From 188UL27-1 sp038526275 (GTDB lineage: Bacteria; Pseudomonadota; Alphaproteobacteria; Rhodobacterales; Rhodobacteraceae): 24,329 nucleotides of DNA. The first letter of the stretch is position 1. The number at the start of each line of letters is the position of its first letter. The stretch is from the NCBI GenBank assembly GCA_038526275.1, contig JBCBGY010000049.1, forward strand, positions 1 through 24,329. The letters run 5' to 3'. A model generated the notes under the pieces. That model saw only the letters and a program-made list of their open reading frames with translations. It ran no database searches and was not told the origin of the DNA. The position numbers were made by a program, and so were the translations under genes. Below are positions 6,958-15,039 of the stretch, in pieces.

Positions 6958-8484
6958 ATGATGAACCTGCAAGCGGGTTTGTTTTTCGACGGTATCGACA
7001 AGCATTTCGGGGGAACCTACGCCCTGAAAGACGTGTCGCTGTCTGTCGGGCGCGGAGAGATCGTTGCGCTGCTGGGCGAAAATGGCGCAGGCAAATCGAC
7101 CCTGATCAAGGTTCTGGGTGGCATCCATACAGCGGATGCCGGACGGGTTTTGATCGATGGTGAGCCCTATCAGCACCGGCCTGCAGGTTTTGGCGAACGG
7201 CAGAAGGTCGCCTTCATCCACCAGGATCTGGGATTGATCGAATGGATGACGGTGGCGGAAAATATTGCGCTGGCACTGGGCTATTCGCGCAAAGGCGGGC
7301 TGATCCGATGGGGGCAGGTCGAAAATCTGGCCGCAGAGGCCTTGGCGAAGGTCGACTGCGAATTCGATCCGACCGTCCGGGTCGAAGATCTGAGCCGTAC
7401 CGAAAAATCCCTGGTGGCGATTGCGCGCGCTCTGGCGGTCGACAGCGAATTCTTGGTTCTGGATGAACCGACCGCCTCGCTCCCCGCCGATGAAGTGGAA
7501 AGGCTCTTCACCGCAATCCGCCCGCTGCGCGACCGTGGCGTCGGGATGATTTATGTCAGTCATCGGCTCGACGAGATTTTCCGGATCGCCGACCGCGTGG
7601 CCGTTTTGCGTGACGGATCCCTCGTCGGCGTGCGCAGCATTGAACATACGACCCCCGATGAACTGGTCCAAAAGATCGTAGGCCGAAAGACCCGCGAGAC
7701 GGTCAAGCCCACAGAGGCGCCGGGCGAGGTGCTGTTGCAGCTTGACTCGTTTCGGGTGGGTCCGGTCGGGCCACTGAACTTCGCCCTGCATCGCAACGAA
7801 ATCATTGGATTGGTCGGGCTTCGCGGCGCAGGACATGAAGAGATCAGCCGGGCTCTGTTCGGCCTGAAGGCTTTTTCGGGAACAGTCCTGCTCGATGGTG
7901 AAAAGCCAAAGCTAGACACACCGCAACGGGCAATGGCGGCCGGTATCGGCCTGGTGGCCAAAGACCGCACGGAGGAATCCGTGGCCATGAACCTTTCGAT
8001 CCGCGAAAACACGTTTCTCAATCCCGAAGGTATCGGACGGCGCGCTCTCGATATGCTTTCGCCTCAGACAGAGGCGGATCAGGCCGCGATCATCGGCGCG
8101 GAACTCGGGCTTTCCCCAAACGATCCGAGCCTGGCGATTGAAGCCCTCTCCGGCGGCAACCAGCAGAAGGTCGTGATCGGGCGATGGCTCGCCACCAAAC
8201 GCCGTATCCTTTTGTGCGAAGATCCGACCGCAGGGGTGGATGTGGGCGCGAAATCGGAAATTTACGCACTGTTGAATCGGGCCTTGGGCGACGGTGTCGG
8301 CATCCTCGTGATCTCAACGGATTTTGAAGAGATCGCCACGATCTGTCACCGCGCCATCGTCTTTAGCCAAGGCACAATCGTCGATGAGCTTAGCGGCATT
8401 CGTCTTACCACCGAAAACCTGATCTCGGCGGCTTCTGCCGGGAACATGAAAGACCAGAAGGACCCGCCCCATGCAGTCGCTTGA
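6958..8484 (+). CDS. CUT2 sugar ABC transporter ATPase, RbsA/MglA type (double NBD), importer A
   Basis: A 508-residue fusion of two ATPase domains, energising importer A. Domain 1 has Walker A GENGAGKST (40-48), Walker B LVLDE (166-170), but a degraded signature LSRTE (145-149). Domain 2 has the degraded P-loop GLRGAGHEE (287-295) usual for RbsA-like proteins, an intact signature LSGGNQQK (397-404) and the usual LLCEDPTAGVD Walker B. Only one composite ATP site (Walker A of domain 1 with signature of domain 2) therefore looks catalytically complete. An in-frame ATG exists at 6931, but GGGAGGAG (6943-6950) sits 7 bases before the tandem ATGs at 6958/6961. Its end overlaps the permease start by 14 bases. 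Confidence 0.94.
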   Translation: MMNLQAGLFFDGIDKHFGGTYALKDVSLSVGRGEIVALLGENGAGKSTLIKVLGGIHTADAGRVLIDGEPYQHRPAGFGERQKVAFIHQDLGLIEWMTVAENIALALGYSRKGGLIRWGQVENLAAEALAKVDCEFDPTVRVEDLSRTEKSLVAIARALAVDSEFLVLDEPTASLPADEVERLFTAIRPLRDRGVGMIYVSHRLDEIFRIADRVAVLRDGSLVGVRSIEHTTPDELVQKIVGRKTRETVKPTEAPGEVLLQLDSFRVGPVGPLNFALHRNEIIGLVGLRGAGHEEISRALFGLKAFSGTVLLDGEKPKLDTPQRAMAAGIGLVAKDRTEESVAMNLSIRENTFLNPEGIGRRALDMLSPQTEADQAAIIGAELGLSPNDPSLAIEALSGGNQQKVVIGRWLATKRRILLCEDPTAGVDVGAKSEIYALLNRALGDGVGILVISTDFEEIATICHRAIVFSQGTIVDELSGIRLTTENLISAASAGNMKDQKDPPHAVA

Positions 8485-9493
8485 ATCGGGCGCTTTAGAG
8501 CCAACCAAGGCCGAACTCGCGAAACTAACCGTGGTCGGACGTCTGCTCCGGTTCCTGCCCGTCTATGGGCTGGTGATCTTGACCGTGCTGCTGATCGGGT
8601 TGTTCTCCATTCTGTTGCCCACAACCTTCCCGACCATGCTCAACCTTCGGGCAATCGTCAGCGACAAGGCCATCATTGCGCTGCTGTCGCTGGGCGCGAT
8701 GATCCCCATGGCCGCCGGACGGATCGATCTGACCGTGGGCTACGGCATCGTCCTTTGGCACATCTTGGCCATCAGCTTGCAGACCCTCGTCGGCATGCCG
8801 TGGCCCTTGGCCGTGGCCATTGTTCTGATCCTTGGCGGTTTCACCGGTTTCCTGAACGGTTTGCTGGTCGAGGTGGCCAAGATCGACAGTTTCATTGCGA
8901 CGCTCGGGACCGGCACAGTACTTTATGCCCTCGCCCTCTGGCATACCGGGGGCCGACAAATGGTCGGTGTGCTGCCGGAAGGCTTCTACGGCTTGTCCAC
9001 CACCTTCGTCTTCGGGTTGCCGATCACGGGATACTACCTGCTGGCCATCACCATCGCGATGTGGGTGATCCTCGAATATACGCCGGTTGGCCGCTATCTT
9101 TACGCGATTGGCGCGAACCAACGCGCAGCACAGCTCAACGGTATCCCCACGCGAAAGTACGTGATCGGCGCGTTCGTGGCCTCTGGCGCCATGACCGCCC
9201 TGGCGGGCGTGCTGCTCGCCGCAAAGCTGCGGATCGGGCAAGCCAGCGTCGGCCTGGAATTCCTGTTGCCCGCACTTGTGGGCGCGTTCCTGGGTTCCAC
9301 CACCATCAAACCGGGCCGGGTCAATGTCTGGGGCACAATTGTCGGCGTTGCGATTTTGGCTGTGGGCATTTCCGGCATTCAACAATTCGGCGGTTCGTTC
9401 TGGGTCGAGCCGCTGTTCAACGGAGTGACCCTGCTGATCGCCATCGGCATCGCAGGCTACGCTCAGCGCAGAAAGGGTGCAGACAAGCGCTGA
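8471..9493 (+). CDS. CUT2 ABC transporter permease, RbsC type, importer A
   Basis: A 340-residue polytopic membrane protein of the BPD_transp_2 family with about ten hydrophobic segments from residue 26 on. Family features include AAGRIDLTVGYG in the second or third helix (the ...GGIDLSVG-like motif), DSFIATLGT in the middle, and GRYLYAIGANQRAAQLNGIPTR, the cytoplasmic segment that contacts the ATPase. It presumably homodimerises as the pore of importer A. The start overlaps the ATPase stop by 14 bases. Confidence 0.94.
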   Translation: MQSLESGALEPTKAELAKLTVVGRLLRFLPVYGLVILTVLLIGLFSILLPTTFPTMLNLRAIVSDKAIIALLSLGAMIPMAAGRIDLTVGYGIVLWHILAISLQTLVGMPWPLAVAIVLILGGFTGFLNGLLVEVAKIDSFIATLGTGTVLYALALWHTGGRQMVGVLPEGFYGLSTTFVFGLPITGYYLLAITIAMWVILEYTPVGRYLYAIGANQRAAQLNGIPTRKYVIGAFVASGAMTALAGVLLAAKLRIGQASVGLEFLLPALVGAFLGSTTIKPGRVNVWGTIVGVAILAVGISGIQQFGGSFWVEPLFNGVTLLIAIGIAGYAQRRKGADKR

Positions 9494-9520
9494 GCCGTTT
9501 TCATGCAAAGGGAGGAATTC

Positions 9521-10561
9521 ATGAAAAAAATCCATCTTGCGGGCCTTTTGTTCGCAACCACCATGATCATCTCGCCAGCCCTTGTGGCGGCAGAGTGGGA
9601 CGGCCCCTCCGCTGGGCCAGCGGCGGCAGCGGATAAGTCCATCGTCGTGGTGGCTGCGGATCTGAAAAACGGGGGCATCCTTGGGGTAACCAATGGTGTC
9701 GAAGAGGCCGCCGAAACCATCGGCTGGGATGTGCGCGTTATGGACGGGGCCGGGTCGATCCAAGGCCGGACGGCGGCCATTGGTCAGGCTCTGGCTCTGC
9801 AGCCAGACGGCATCATCATCAACGGCTTTGACGCGGTCGAACAGCAGGCCGCGCTGGAAGGCGTTGTCGCGGCTGGCATTCCAATGGTGGCCTGGCATTC
9901 CGGCCCGAAGATCGGGTGCGATGCGCCGGGCGGGATCTTCGCCAACGTCTCTACTGATGCGATGACCGTATCGGAGGTTGCCGCAGAGTGGGCCATTGAC
10001 GATGGCGGCGAAGATATTGGCGTCGTGATCTTCACCGACAGCACCTATCAGATCGCCATCGATAAGGCTGATCGGCTGAAGGAAACGGTCGAGGCCGCAG
10101 GCGGGACGGTGTTGGAATATGTCGACACGCCGATTGCCGATACATCGACCCGGATGGGGCCATTGACCACTTCGCTTTTGCAGAAATACGGGGAAAGCTG
10201 GACTCACGCATTGGCGATCAACGATCTTTACTTCGATTTCATGGGTCCATCCCTAGCGGCGGCTGGGCTATCGCCGGAACAAGGCCCGCAGGCCGGGTCC
10301 GCGGGGGATGGGTCTGAAGCCGCTTTCCAGCGCATCCGATCCAATGGGTACCAGGCGATCACTGTGGCAGAGCCCCTGAACCTTCAGGGCTGGCAGCTGG
10401 TCGATGAGCTGAACCGCGCGGTCCAGGGTGAGCCCTGCTCCGGCTACATCACCTCACCCGCGCTGGTAACCCCGGAAGGTCTCGAAAAACTGGGCGAAAG
10501 CAACGCCTTCGACCCGGATATTCCCTACCGCGAAGGCTATGCGGCGATCTGGGGCAAGTAG
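9521..10561 (+). CDS. CUT2 ABC transporter periplasmic sugar-binding protein, importer A
   Basis: A 346-residue periplasmic binding protein (Peripla_BP_4 type). It has a Sec signal peptide (MKKIHLAGLLF..., cleavage near VAA-EW) and no lipobox. The mature sequence begins a Rossmann-like lobe at SIVVVAADLKNGG, with the expected ALQPDGIIINGFD and ANVSTDAMTVSEVAAEWA segments. GGGAGG lies 6 bases before the chosen ATG; an upstream in-frame ATG (9503) precedes that Shine-Dalgarno and is rejected. Two Cys residues (IGCDAPG and EPCSGY) may form a disulfide. Ligand unknown. Confidence 0.93.
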   Translation: MKKIHLAGLLFATTMIISPALVAAEWDGPSAGPAAAADKSIVVVAADLKNGGILGVTNGVEEAAETIGWDVRVMDGAGSIQGRTAAIGQALALQPDGIIINGFDAVEQQAALEGVVAAGIPMVAWHSGPKIGCDAPGGIFANVSTDAMTVSEVAAEWAIDDGGEDIGVVIFTDSTYQIAIDKADRLKETVEAAGGTVLEYVDTPIADTSTRMGPLTTSLLQKYGESWTHALAINDLYFDFMGPSLAAAGLSPEQGPQAGSAGDGSEAAFQRIRSNGYQAITVAEPLNLQGWQLVDELNRAVQGEPCSGYITSPALVTPEGLEKLGESNAFDPDIPYREGYAAIWGK

Positions 10562-10574
10562 GTCTCCCGGGGGC

Positions 10575-10600
10575 AGGCTGGTCGGGCAACCGGCTGGCCT
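10575..10600 (+). terminator. Intercistronic hairpin after importer A binding-protein gene
   Basis: An 11-bp stem (three G-T wobbles) capped by a GCAA tetraloop of the stable GNRA class, 13 bases past the binding-protein stop. No U-run follows, so a stabiliser or attenuator is likelier than a terminator. Confidence 0.6.
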
Positions 10601-10625
10601 CCTTTGGAGAAAGTTAGGACTGAAT

Positions 10626-10826
10626 ATGTTGAGAATAAAAGCTTTCGGCGCTCTCCTTTGCCTGGCCGCCACCCCAATTTTCGCTGATCCGGTGACGGGC
10701 GCCATGGATCAGATCCGTGCCGTGGCGAACCTGCCGACCGATCTGGAAAGGCTCGTGGCGGCTTACCAACCGCTCCTCGATGATTGCGCGGCCTGCCACA
10801 AGGCTTACCGGATCAAAAGCAACTAG
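10626..10826 (+). CDS. Tiny secreted CXXCH protein, cytochrome c'-tail-like
   Basis: A 66-residue protein. Residues 1-20 form a Sec signal peptide (MLRIKAFGALL..., cleavage near IFA-DP), leaving only 46 mature residues. These make two short helices and end in DDCAACHKAYR, a CXXCH heme-attachment motif (Cys54, Cys57, His58) a few residues from the C-terminus. A C-terminal CXXCH followed by an aromatic and Arg resembles the end of cytochrome c'/c556, but those proteins are about 125-150 residues with a four-helix bundle. Here the first half is missing. The ATG has AGGA 6 bases upstream; an in-frame start at 10539 lies inside the previous gene and lacks the signal-peptide start. It sits between the two CUT2 importers, 64 bases after one and 18 before the next. 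It may be a real mini-cytochrome or a shortened relic kept in frame. Confidence 0.75.
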   Translation: MLRIKAFGALLCLAATPIFADPVTGAMDQIRAVANLPTDLERLVAAYQPLLDDCAACHKAYRIKSN

Positions 10827-10844
10827 AACCAGAAAGGTGGTGCC

Positions 10845-11600
10845 ATGGGCGACCCACTAGTGAGCATGCGCGGTATCACCAAACGGTTCGGTGGCGTGAC
10901 CGCATTGATGAATGTCGATCTTGACGCTTTCGCCGGGGAAGTCCTGGCTATCGTGGGGGACAATGGGGCGGGCAAGTCGACGCTGATCAAAGTCCTGACC
11001 GGTGTCTACCAGCCAACCGAAGGCGAGATGTTCCTCGATGGCGAGCGCGTTGAATTCTCCAGCCATGCCGACGCCATCGACCTAGGGATTGATGCGGTCT
11101 ACCAGACCCTTGCGCTTGCAGATCATCTGGACCCAGCGGCCAACATGTTTCTGGGCAATGAGCTGACGCGCAAGGTTTTGGGTGTCACGGTGCTCGACAA
11201 TGCCCGCATGCGCGGTGAAACGGAGCGTGTGTTGATGGAACGCCTTGGCGTCCGGCTCAAATCGCTCGATGCCCCGACCGAAAGCCTGTCGGGCGGTCAA
11301 CGGCAGGCCGTGGCCATCGCGCGGGCTGTCTATTCCGAAGGCTTGCGTGTGCTGGTGATGGATGAACCGACTGCGGCGCTTGGGCCCCAGGAAACGGCCC
11401 GCACGCTCAAGCTGATCCAAACGCTGAAGGATCAGGGGCTTGCTGTGATCCTGATCAGCCATTCGCTCGACGATGTGTTCGAAGTGTCGGACCGCGTCCA
11501 TGTTCAGCGGCGCGGGCAATGCGCGGGCGTGGTGATGACAGCGGAAAGCTCAACCCAAGAAGTATTGGGCCTGATCGTCGGCGCAGAGGAGGCCGCGTAA
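10845..11600 (+). CDS. CUT2 ABC transporter ATPase, single-domain (FrcA type), importer B
   Basis: A 251-residue one-domain ATPase for importer B, to be contrasted with the double-domain ATPase of importer A. Motifs: Walker A GDNGAGKST (38-46), Q-loop Gln87, intact signature LSGGQRQ (148-154), Walker B VLVMDEPTAALG (169-180) and switch His in LISHSLDD. All residues for two active sites in a homodimer are present. Single-domain CUT2 ATPases are known in fructose-type (Frc) systems of rhizobia. AAAGGTGG lies 4 bases before the ATG, and the gene follows the small CXXCH gene by 18 bases. Its TAA overlaps the permease ATG (TAATG). Confidence 0.94.
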   Translation: MGDPLVSMRGITKRFGGVTALMNVDLDAFAGEVLAIVGDNGAGKSTLIKVLTGVYQPTEGEMFLDGERVEFSSHADAIDLGIDAVYQTLALADHLDPAANMFLGNELTRKVLGVTVLDNARMRGETERVLMERLGVRLKSLDAPTESLSGGQRQAVAIARAVYSEGLRVLVMDEPTAALGPQETARTLKLIQTLKDQGLAVILISHSLDDVFEVSDRVHVQRRGQCAGVVMTAESSTQEVLGLIVGAEEAA

Positions 11601-12727
11601 TGTCAACGACTAGCACTCCACCACCCGCCCAGCCGATCACGGAACGGCTGGAGCCCTACATGGCGATCATCGGCCCGATTGCGATGATCCTCGCCATCCT
11701 GCTGTTCATGGGTATCGCCGAGCCTGCGCGCTACTTCCGGGCCAGCAACCTGAACTTGATCCTGCTGGATGCTGCCCTTTACATGCCGATGGCCATGGCC
11801 ATGACATTTGTGATCACGCAACGTGGCATCGATCTGTCGATTGGCTCCATCGCGGCCCTGTCGGGCATCCTGATGGCCTTTCTGATCAAGCAGTACGGGT
11901 TTTCGGTCTATGTGGCCGTTCCCATCGCCATCACATTGGGCGCGCTCATGGGGCTGATCAACGGGCTGATCATTACCCGGTTCAACGTGCCAGACCTGAT
12001 CGGCACGCTCGCCATGGATCTGGTCTATCGCGGCTTTGCCCTTGTGCTGGCCAAAGGTCTGGTTCTGGCACGCTTCCCCGACTTCCTGACAGAGATTGGC
12101 CGCGGCCAAATCCCCGGCTTTGTGCCGATCCCCGTTCTGATCGGAATTGCGACGATGATCGCCGGCTATGCCTTGCTGACCCGCACCTATTTCGGGCGCT
12201 ACACCATCGCCATCGGTTCAAACCCGGAAGCCGCGGAACTGACCGGCATCGCAGTCAACCGCCACAAGGTCTATGCCTATGTGCTGTGCGGCGCCTGCGC
12301 GGCCCTGGGTGGTATCATGCTGACTGGCAAGTTGAACGCGATCCAGGCGACATCGGCGCCTTACTTTAACCTGCATGTCATTGCAGCGGTTGTGGTCGGG
12401 GGAACGTCGCTGTTCGGTGGGCGCGCCTCTATGTTGGGCTCATTTGCGGGCGTCTTGCTTCTGTCAATGATGATCAATGCGTTGGTGACCCTTCGGATCG
12501 AGTTTTTCTGGCAGTCCGTCGCATCCGGCGTCGTCATTGTTAGCTCCGTGGCGCTCTATGCCTGGATCCAGAAAAAGGATCGCGACGGGTCAAGCGGCTG
12601 GCTGGCCGGACTTGCCACGCCGGATGGGCAGAAAATGCTGCGGTTCTCCGCAGCTCTTTTGGGCCTTCTGATCGCCTTGCTCGCGGTTGGGGGCCTGTTC
12701 GCCGTCGATCCCACACCCAGTGGTTAA
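11600..12727 (+). CDS. CUT2 ABC transporter permease, RbsC/FrcC type, importer B
   Basis: A 375-residue membrane protein of the BPD_transp_2 family. It has the marker QRGIDLSIGSIAALSG, a central VPDLIGTLAMD segment and the cytoplasmic GRYTIAIGSNPEAAELTGI segment, all standard for CUT2 permeases. The C-terminus is longer than in importer A: after the usual end near YAWIQKK there is a linker (DRDGSSGW) and one extra hydrophobic helix (LLGLLIALLAVGGLFAV), perhaps an added anchor. The start codon overlaps the ATPase stop (TAATG), the classic coupling arrangement; an upstream in-frame start inside the ATPase gene is rejected. Confidence 0.94.
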   Translation: MSTTSTPPPAQPITERLEPYMAIIGPIAMILAILLFMGIAEPARYFRASNLNLILLDAALYMPMAMAMTFVITQRGIDLSIGSIAALSGILMAFLIKQYGFSVYVAVPIAITLGALMGLINGLIITRFNVPDLIGTLAMDLVYRGFALVLAKGLVLARFPDFLTEIGRGQIPGFVPIPVLIGIATMIAGYALLTRTYFGRYTIAIGSNPEAAELTGIAVNRHKVYAYVLCGACAALGGIMLTGKLNAIQATSAPYFNLHVIAAVVVGGTSLFGGRASMLGSFAGVLLLSMMINALVTLRIEFFWQSVASGVVIVSSVALYAWIQKKDRDGSSGWLAGLATPDGQKMLRFSAALLGLLIALLAVGGLFAVDPTPSG

Positions 12728-12746
12728 GCGGTATCTTGGGCGGGGT

Positions 12747-12779
12747 GGTTGGGTCGGGGGATGCAGCCCCAACCCAACC
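12747..12779 (+). other. Hairpin before importer B binding-protein gene
   Basis: A 13-bp inverted repeat with a single mismatch (ggttgggtcgggg / ccccaacccaacc) and a 7-base loop between permease and binding-protein genes. It could protect the downstream binding-protein mRNA segment after processing. Confidence 0.65.
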
Positions 12780-12814
12780 GATGGCTCCGCTCTCATGCAA
12801 AGGGAGGAACCAAT

Positions 12815-13954
12815 ATGAGATGTTTAACGACCACTGCTATAGTGGCAAGCTTGACCCTGGGGGGAGTGGCATGGGCAGAAAGCCATTTACCTCTGAAAGA
12901 GCTGCCAGACATTGCCGAGCGCGATTACTGGGTGCCTGATGAAGTCAACGAACCCGGAAAACTGGAAGCTTTGCAAAAGGTGGTGGGCAGCGAAGCTGTG
13001 GCCTTCACCGGTTCACTTGAGAAGCCTGTCCAAATCGCACTGATCTATCCATCAGCGGATACGTCGGATTTCTGGGCGCGCAACTACCTGGCACTGACCA
13101 AACGGCTTGATGAGCTTGGCATCGCTTTCGAGACGACAGAGTTCGCCTCTCGTCAGATTGAGCATTCGCTGCAATCCACCTACGCAAACCAGGTCGAACA
13201 GGATGCCGACCTGTATGACTATGTGATCTTCGGTCCGTCCGAACTGGCCATCCAGGCGGACAACATTGACAAACTGTCCGGAAACGACGGTTTTGTGACT
13301 TACGTCTGGGCGTTCCACACCCCGCTGAAAGATCTGGGCAATCAGCCTGACACCTGGTTCGATTTCTCGTCAGCGGCGGGCGCGCTGGTGATGTGCGACT
13401 ACATGCTGGGCCGCCTGGGCGAAGGTGTCACGATGGCGATGAACCGGGGCATTCCGGGGATCACCGACAACCAACGTTCGGGTGACTTCAAGGCCTGCGT
13501 TGAAGAGAAAGGCGGCTGGACAACGGCCTACGAACATTATGGTGAATACCAGCGCGAAGGCGGTTTTGAGGGCACTTCGCTGATCCTTCAAGCCTATCCA
13601 GAGGCGAACATCATCCATAATGCCAACACGGCGATGGCCATGGGCTCGGTCGAAGCTCAGGTGGCGGTTGGCAAGGAGAAGGACATCTTCTCCACCGGCT
13701 GGGGTGGCACCGGGCTGGAGCTTGAAGCCATTCGGCGCGGTGAGCTTGATGCCACACCTATGCGCATGGGCGATGATGTGGGCGCGGCAACAGCTGAAGC
13801 CATCAAGGCCGATCTGGAAGGCCGGGCAGAAGAGCTGCCGTTCGTATTTCTAGGCCGTATCACAGTGGCCCATGATGAAATGAGCCTTGAAGAGATCGAC
13901 GCGCTGGAAAAAGAAGCCTTCCGCTTCTCCGGTGTAGGAGCCCTATCTCGATAA
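12815..13954 (+). CDS. CUT2 ABC transporter periplasmic sugar-binding protein, importer B
   Basis: A 379-residue periplasmic binding protein with signal peptide (cleavage near AWA-ES). Before the first lobe (starting near VQIALIYPSADTSDFW) it has about 60 extra residues with PDIAERDYWVPDEVNEPGKL, longer than the N-terminus of the importer A protein. The effector fold then follows normally (TYANQVEQDADLYDYVIFGP; GVTMAMNRGIPG; TGWGGTG). The start is set by GGGAGG 7 bases upstream; an in-frame ATG further upstream precedes that site. The 16 bases before the start region, tcatgcaaagggagga, are identical to those before the importer A binding-protein gene. Ligand unknown; the two binding proteins are divergent enough to bind different compounds. 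Confidence 0.92.
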   Translation: MRCLTTTAIVASLTLGGVAWAESHLPLKELPDIAERDYWVPDEVNEPGKLEALQKVVGSEAVAFTGSLEKPVQIALIYPSADTSDFWARNYLALTKRLDELGIAFETTEFASRQIEHSLQSTYANQVEQDADLYDYVIFGPSELAIQADNIDKLSGNDGFVTYVWAFHTPLKDLGNQPDTWFDFSSAAGALVMCDYMLGRLGEGVTMAMNRGIPGITDNQRSGDFKACVEEKGGWTTAYEHYGEYQREGGFEGTSLILQAYPEANIIHNANTAMAMGSVEAQVAVGKEKDIFSTGWGGTGLELEAIRRGELDATPMRMGDDVGAATAEAIKADLEGRAEELPFVFLGRITVAHDEMSLEEIDALEKEAFRFSGVGALSR

Positions 13955-13962
13955 TCCCGGCG

Positions 13963-13988
13963 GGGCGCCGCCCGGAAAGGTGGCGCCC
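13963..13988 (+). terminator. Candidate terminator/attenuator after importer B
   Basis: A 7-bp perfect GC stem (gggcgcc / ggcgccc) with 12-base loop, followed by only three T residues. The interval 13989-14188 has an AT-richer stretch around 14060-14100 that could hold a promoter for the next gene, but I cannot define boxes. Confidence 0.5.
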
Positions 13989-14188
13989 TTTCGACCTTCC
14001 AGTCCCGATCTCGCGAAAAAATGTTCAACCTGACGGCCCCGAGTGGCGCAGTCTGACGTTGGGTAAGAATTTTCAATGTACTGATAGTATTTTGCGTGCA
14101 ATCCTCTTTTCAGACACGCGCCAGCCGACCCAAGGCAAATTGGACAAGCGTGCCACCAAAACCCGGTTCAGGCGAAGAGGACGACCAT

Positions 14189-14998
14189 ATGTGCGATATT
14201 TGTGTGATGAATGCCGTTAAGGACAAAATGTTGTCCCGCCGCAGCTTCTTTACGGGCGCTGCCGTTGGCGCTGCTGCTTTATCTACCAGCGCGCTCAGCA
14301 CCCCGGCCATGGCGGCTGGTCACGCAACCGTGGAAGACATGACTCACACTCTGCACGAGAACTTCCCAACCTACTTTGGCGAAAGCCAATTCACACCGGA
14401 ACAGATTTTCAATTTCGCCGAACATTCGTTCAACCTGTTCCAGTATACAATCAACGAACATACCGGCACGCATATTGATGCGCCGCTCCACTTCTCGGCT
14501 GACGGGACTTCGGTAGACGAAATCCCTGTATCGAGCCTGATTGCCCCTCTCTGTGTCATCGATATCGCAGCCCGCGCCGCCGAGGATGCAGACACCCAAG
14601 TGACGCCTGACGATGTAAGCGCCTGGATCGCCGCCAACGGGGATATTCCGGATGGCGCTTGTGTCGCCATGTATTCAGGCTGGGCTGCCAAGGTAGATAC
14701 CGACGGTTTCCGCAATTTCGACGGTGAAAAACAGCACTATCCCGGGTTCCACATTGAAGCGACACAGATGCTGTTGGAAACCGGCGCGCAGTCTATGGCG
14801 GTTGATACGCTCTCGCTCGACCATGGAATTTCCGCGGATTTTGCGACGCACTATGCCTGGTTGCCGACCGGACGCTTCGGCATCGAAAATATCGCCAACC
14901 TCGACAAGGTGCCCGCCTCTGGTGCGACATTGGTGGTTGGTGCGCCCAAATACAAAGGCGGCACCGGCGGGCCTGCCCGTATCTTTGCCATGGTTTAG
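14189..14998 (+). CDS. Tat-exported cyclase/kynurenine-formamidase-like metal-dependent hydrolase
   Basis: A 269-residue member of the cyclase family (Pfam Cyclase fold, which includes KynB and isatin hydrolase). The metal-site motif HTGTHIDAPLH (His91, His95, Asp97, His101) is intact, as are PGFHIEAT (about 185-192) and VDTLSLDHG (205-213). A twin-arginine signal is clear: SRRSFFTG at 16-23, hydrophobic stretch and MAA-type cleavage near 43, implying periplasmic action with metal loaded before export. Before the Tat motif lies a CDIC pair (Cys2, Cys5). AGAGG 8 bases upstream supports the ATG at 14189; a longer in-frame start at 14096 lacks one. Reaction: probably opening of a cyclic or formamide/lactone substrate, unproven. 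It follows importer B and precedes the acyl-CoA-dehydrogenase-fold gene by 41 bases. Confidence 0.88.
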   Translation: MCDICVMNAVKDKMLSRRSFFTGAAVGAAALSTSALSTPAMAAGHATVEDMTHTLHENFPTYFGESQFTPEQIFNFAEHSFNLFQYTINEHTGTHIDAPLHFSADGTSVDEIPVSSLIAPLCVIDIAARAAEDADTQVTPDDVSAWIAANGDIPDGACVAMYSGWAAKVDTDGFRNFDGEKQHYPGFHIEATQMLLETGAQSMAVDTLSLDHGISADFATHYAWLPTGRFGIENIANLDKVPASGATLVVGAPKYKGGTGGPARIFAMV

Positions 14999-15039
14999 CG
15001 TGTTTCAGGGGACGGACCCCCTTCCATTGGAGACCAACG

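Noticed and set aside
8525..10207. A 560-codon open frame on the minus strand, opposite the CUT2 permease and binding-protein genes
   Set aside because: It is antisense to two clear genes, rich in Gln/His/Asp with no domain, as expected for the reverse frame of GC-rich coding DNA.
12815..13954. Importer B binding protein as an autoinducer-2 (LuxP-like) receptor
   Set aside because: Only general fold similarity; no LuxQ-type sensor or Lsr processing genes nearby.
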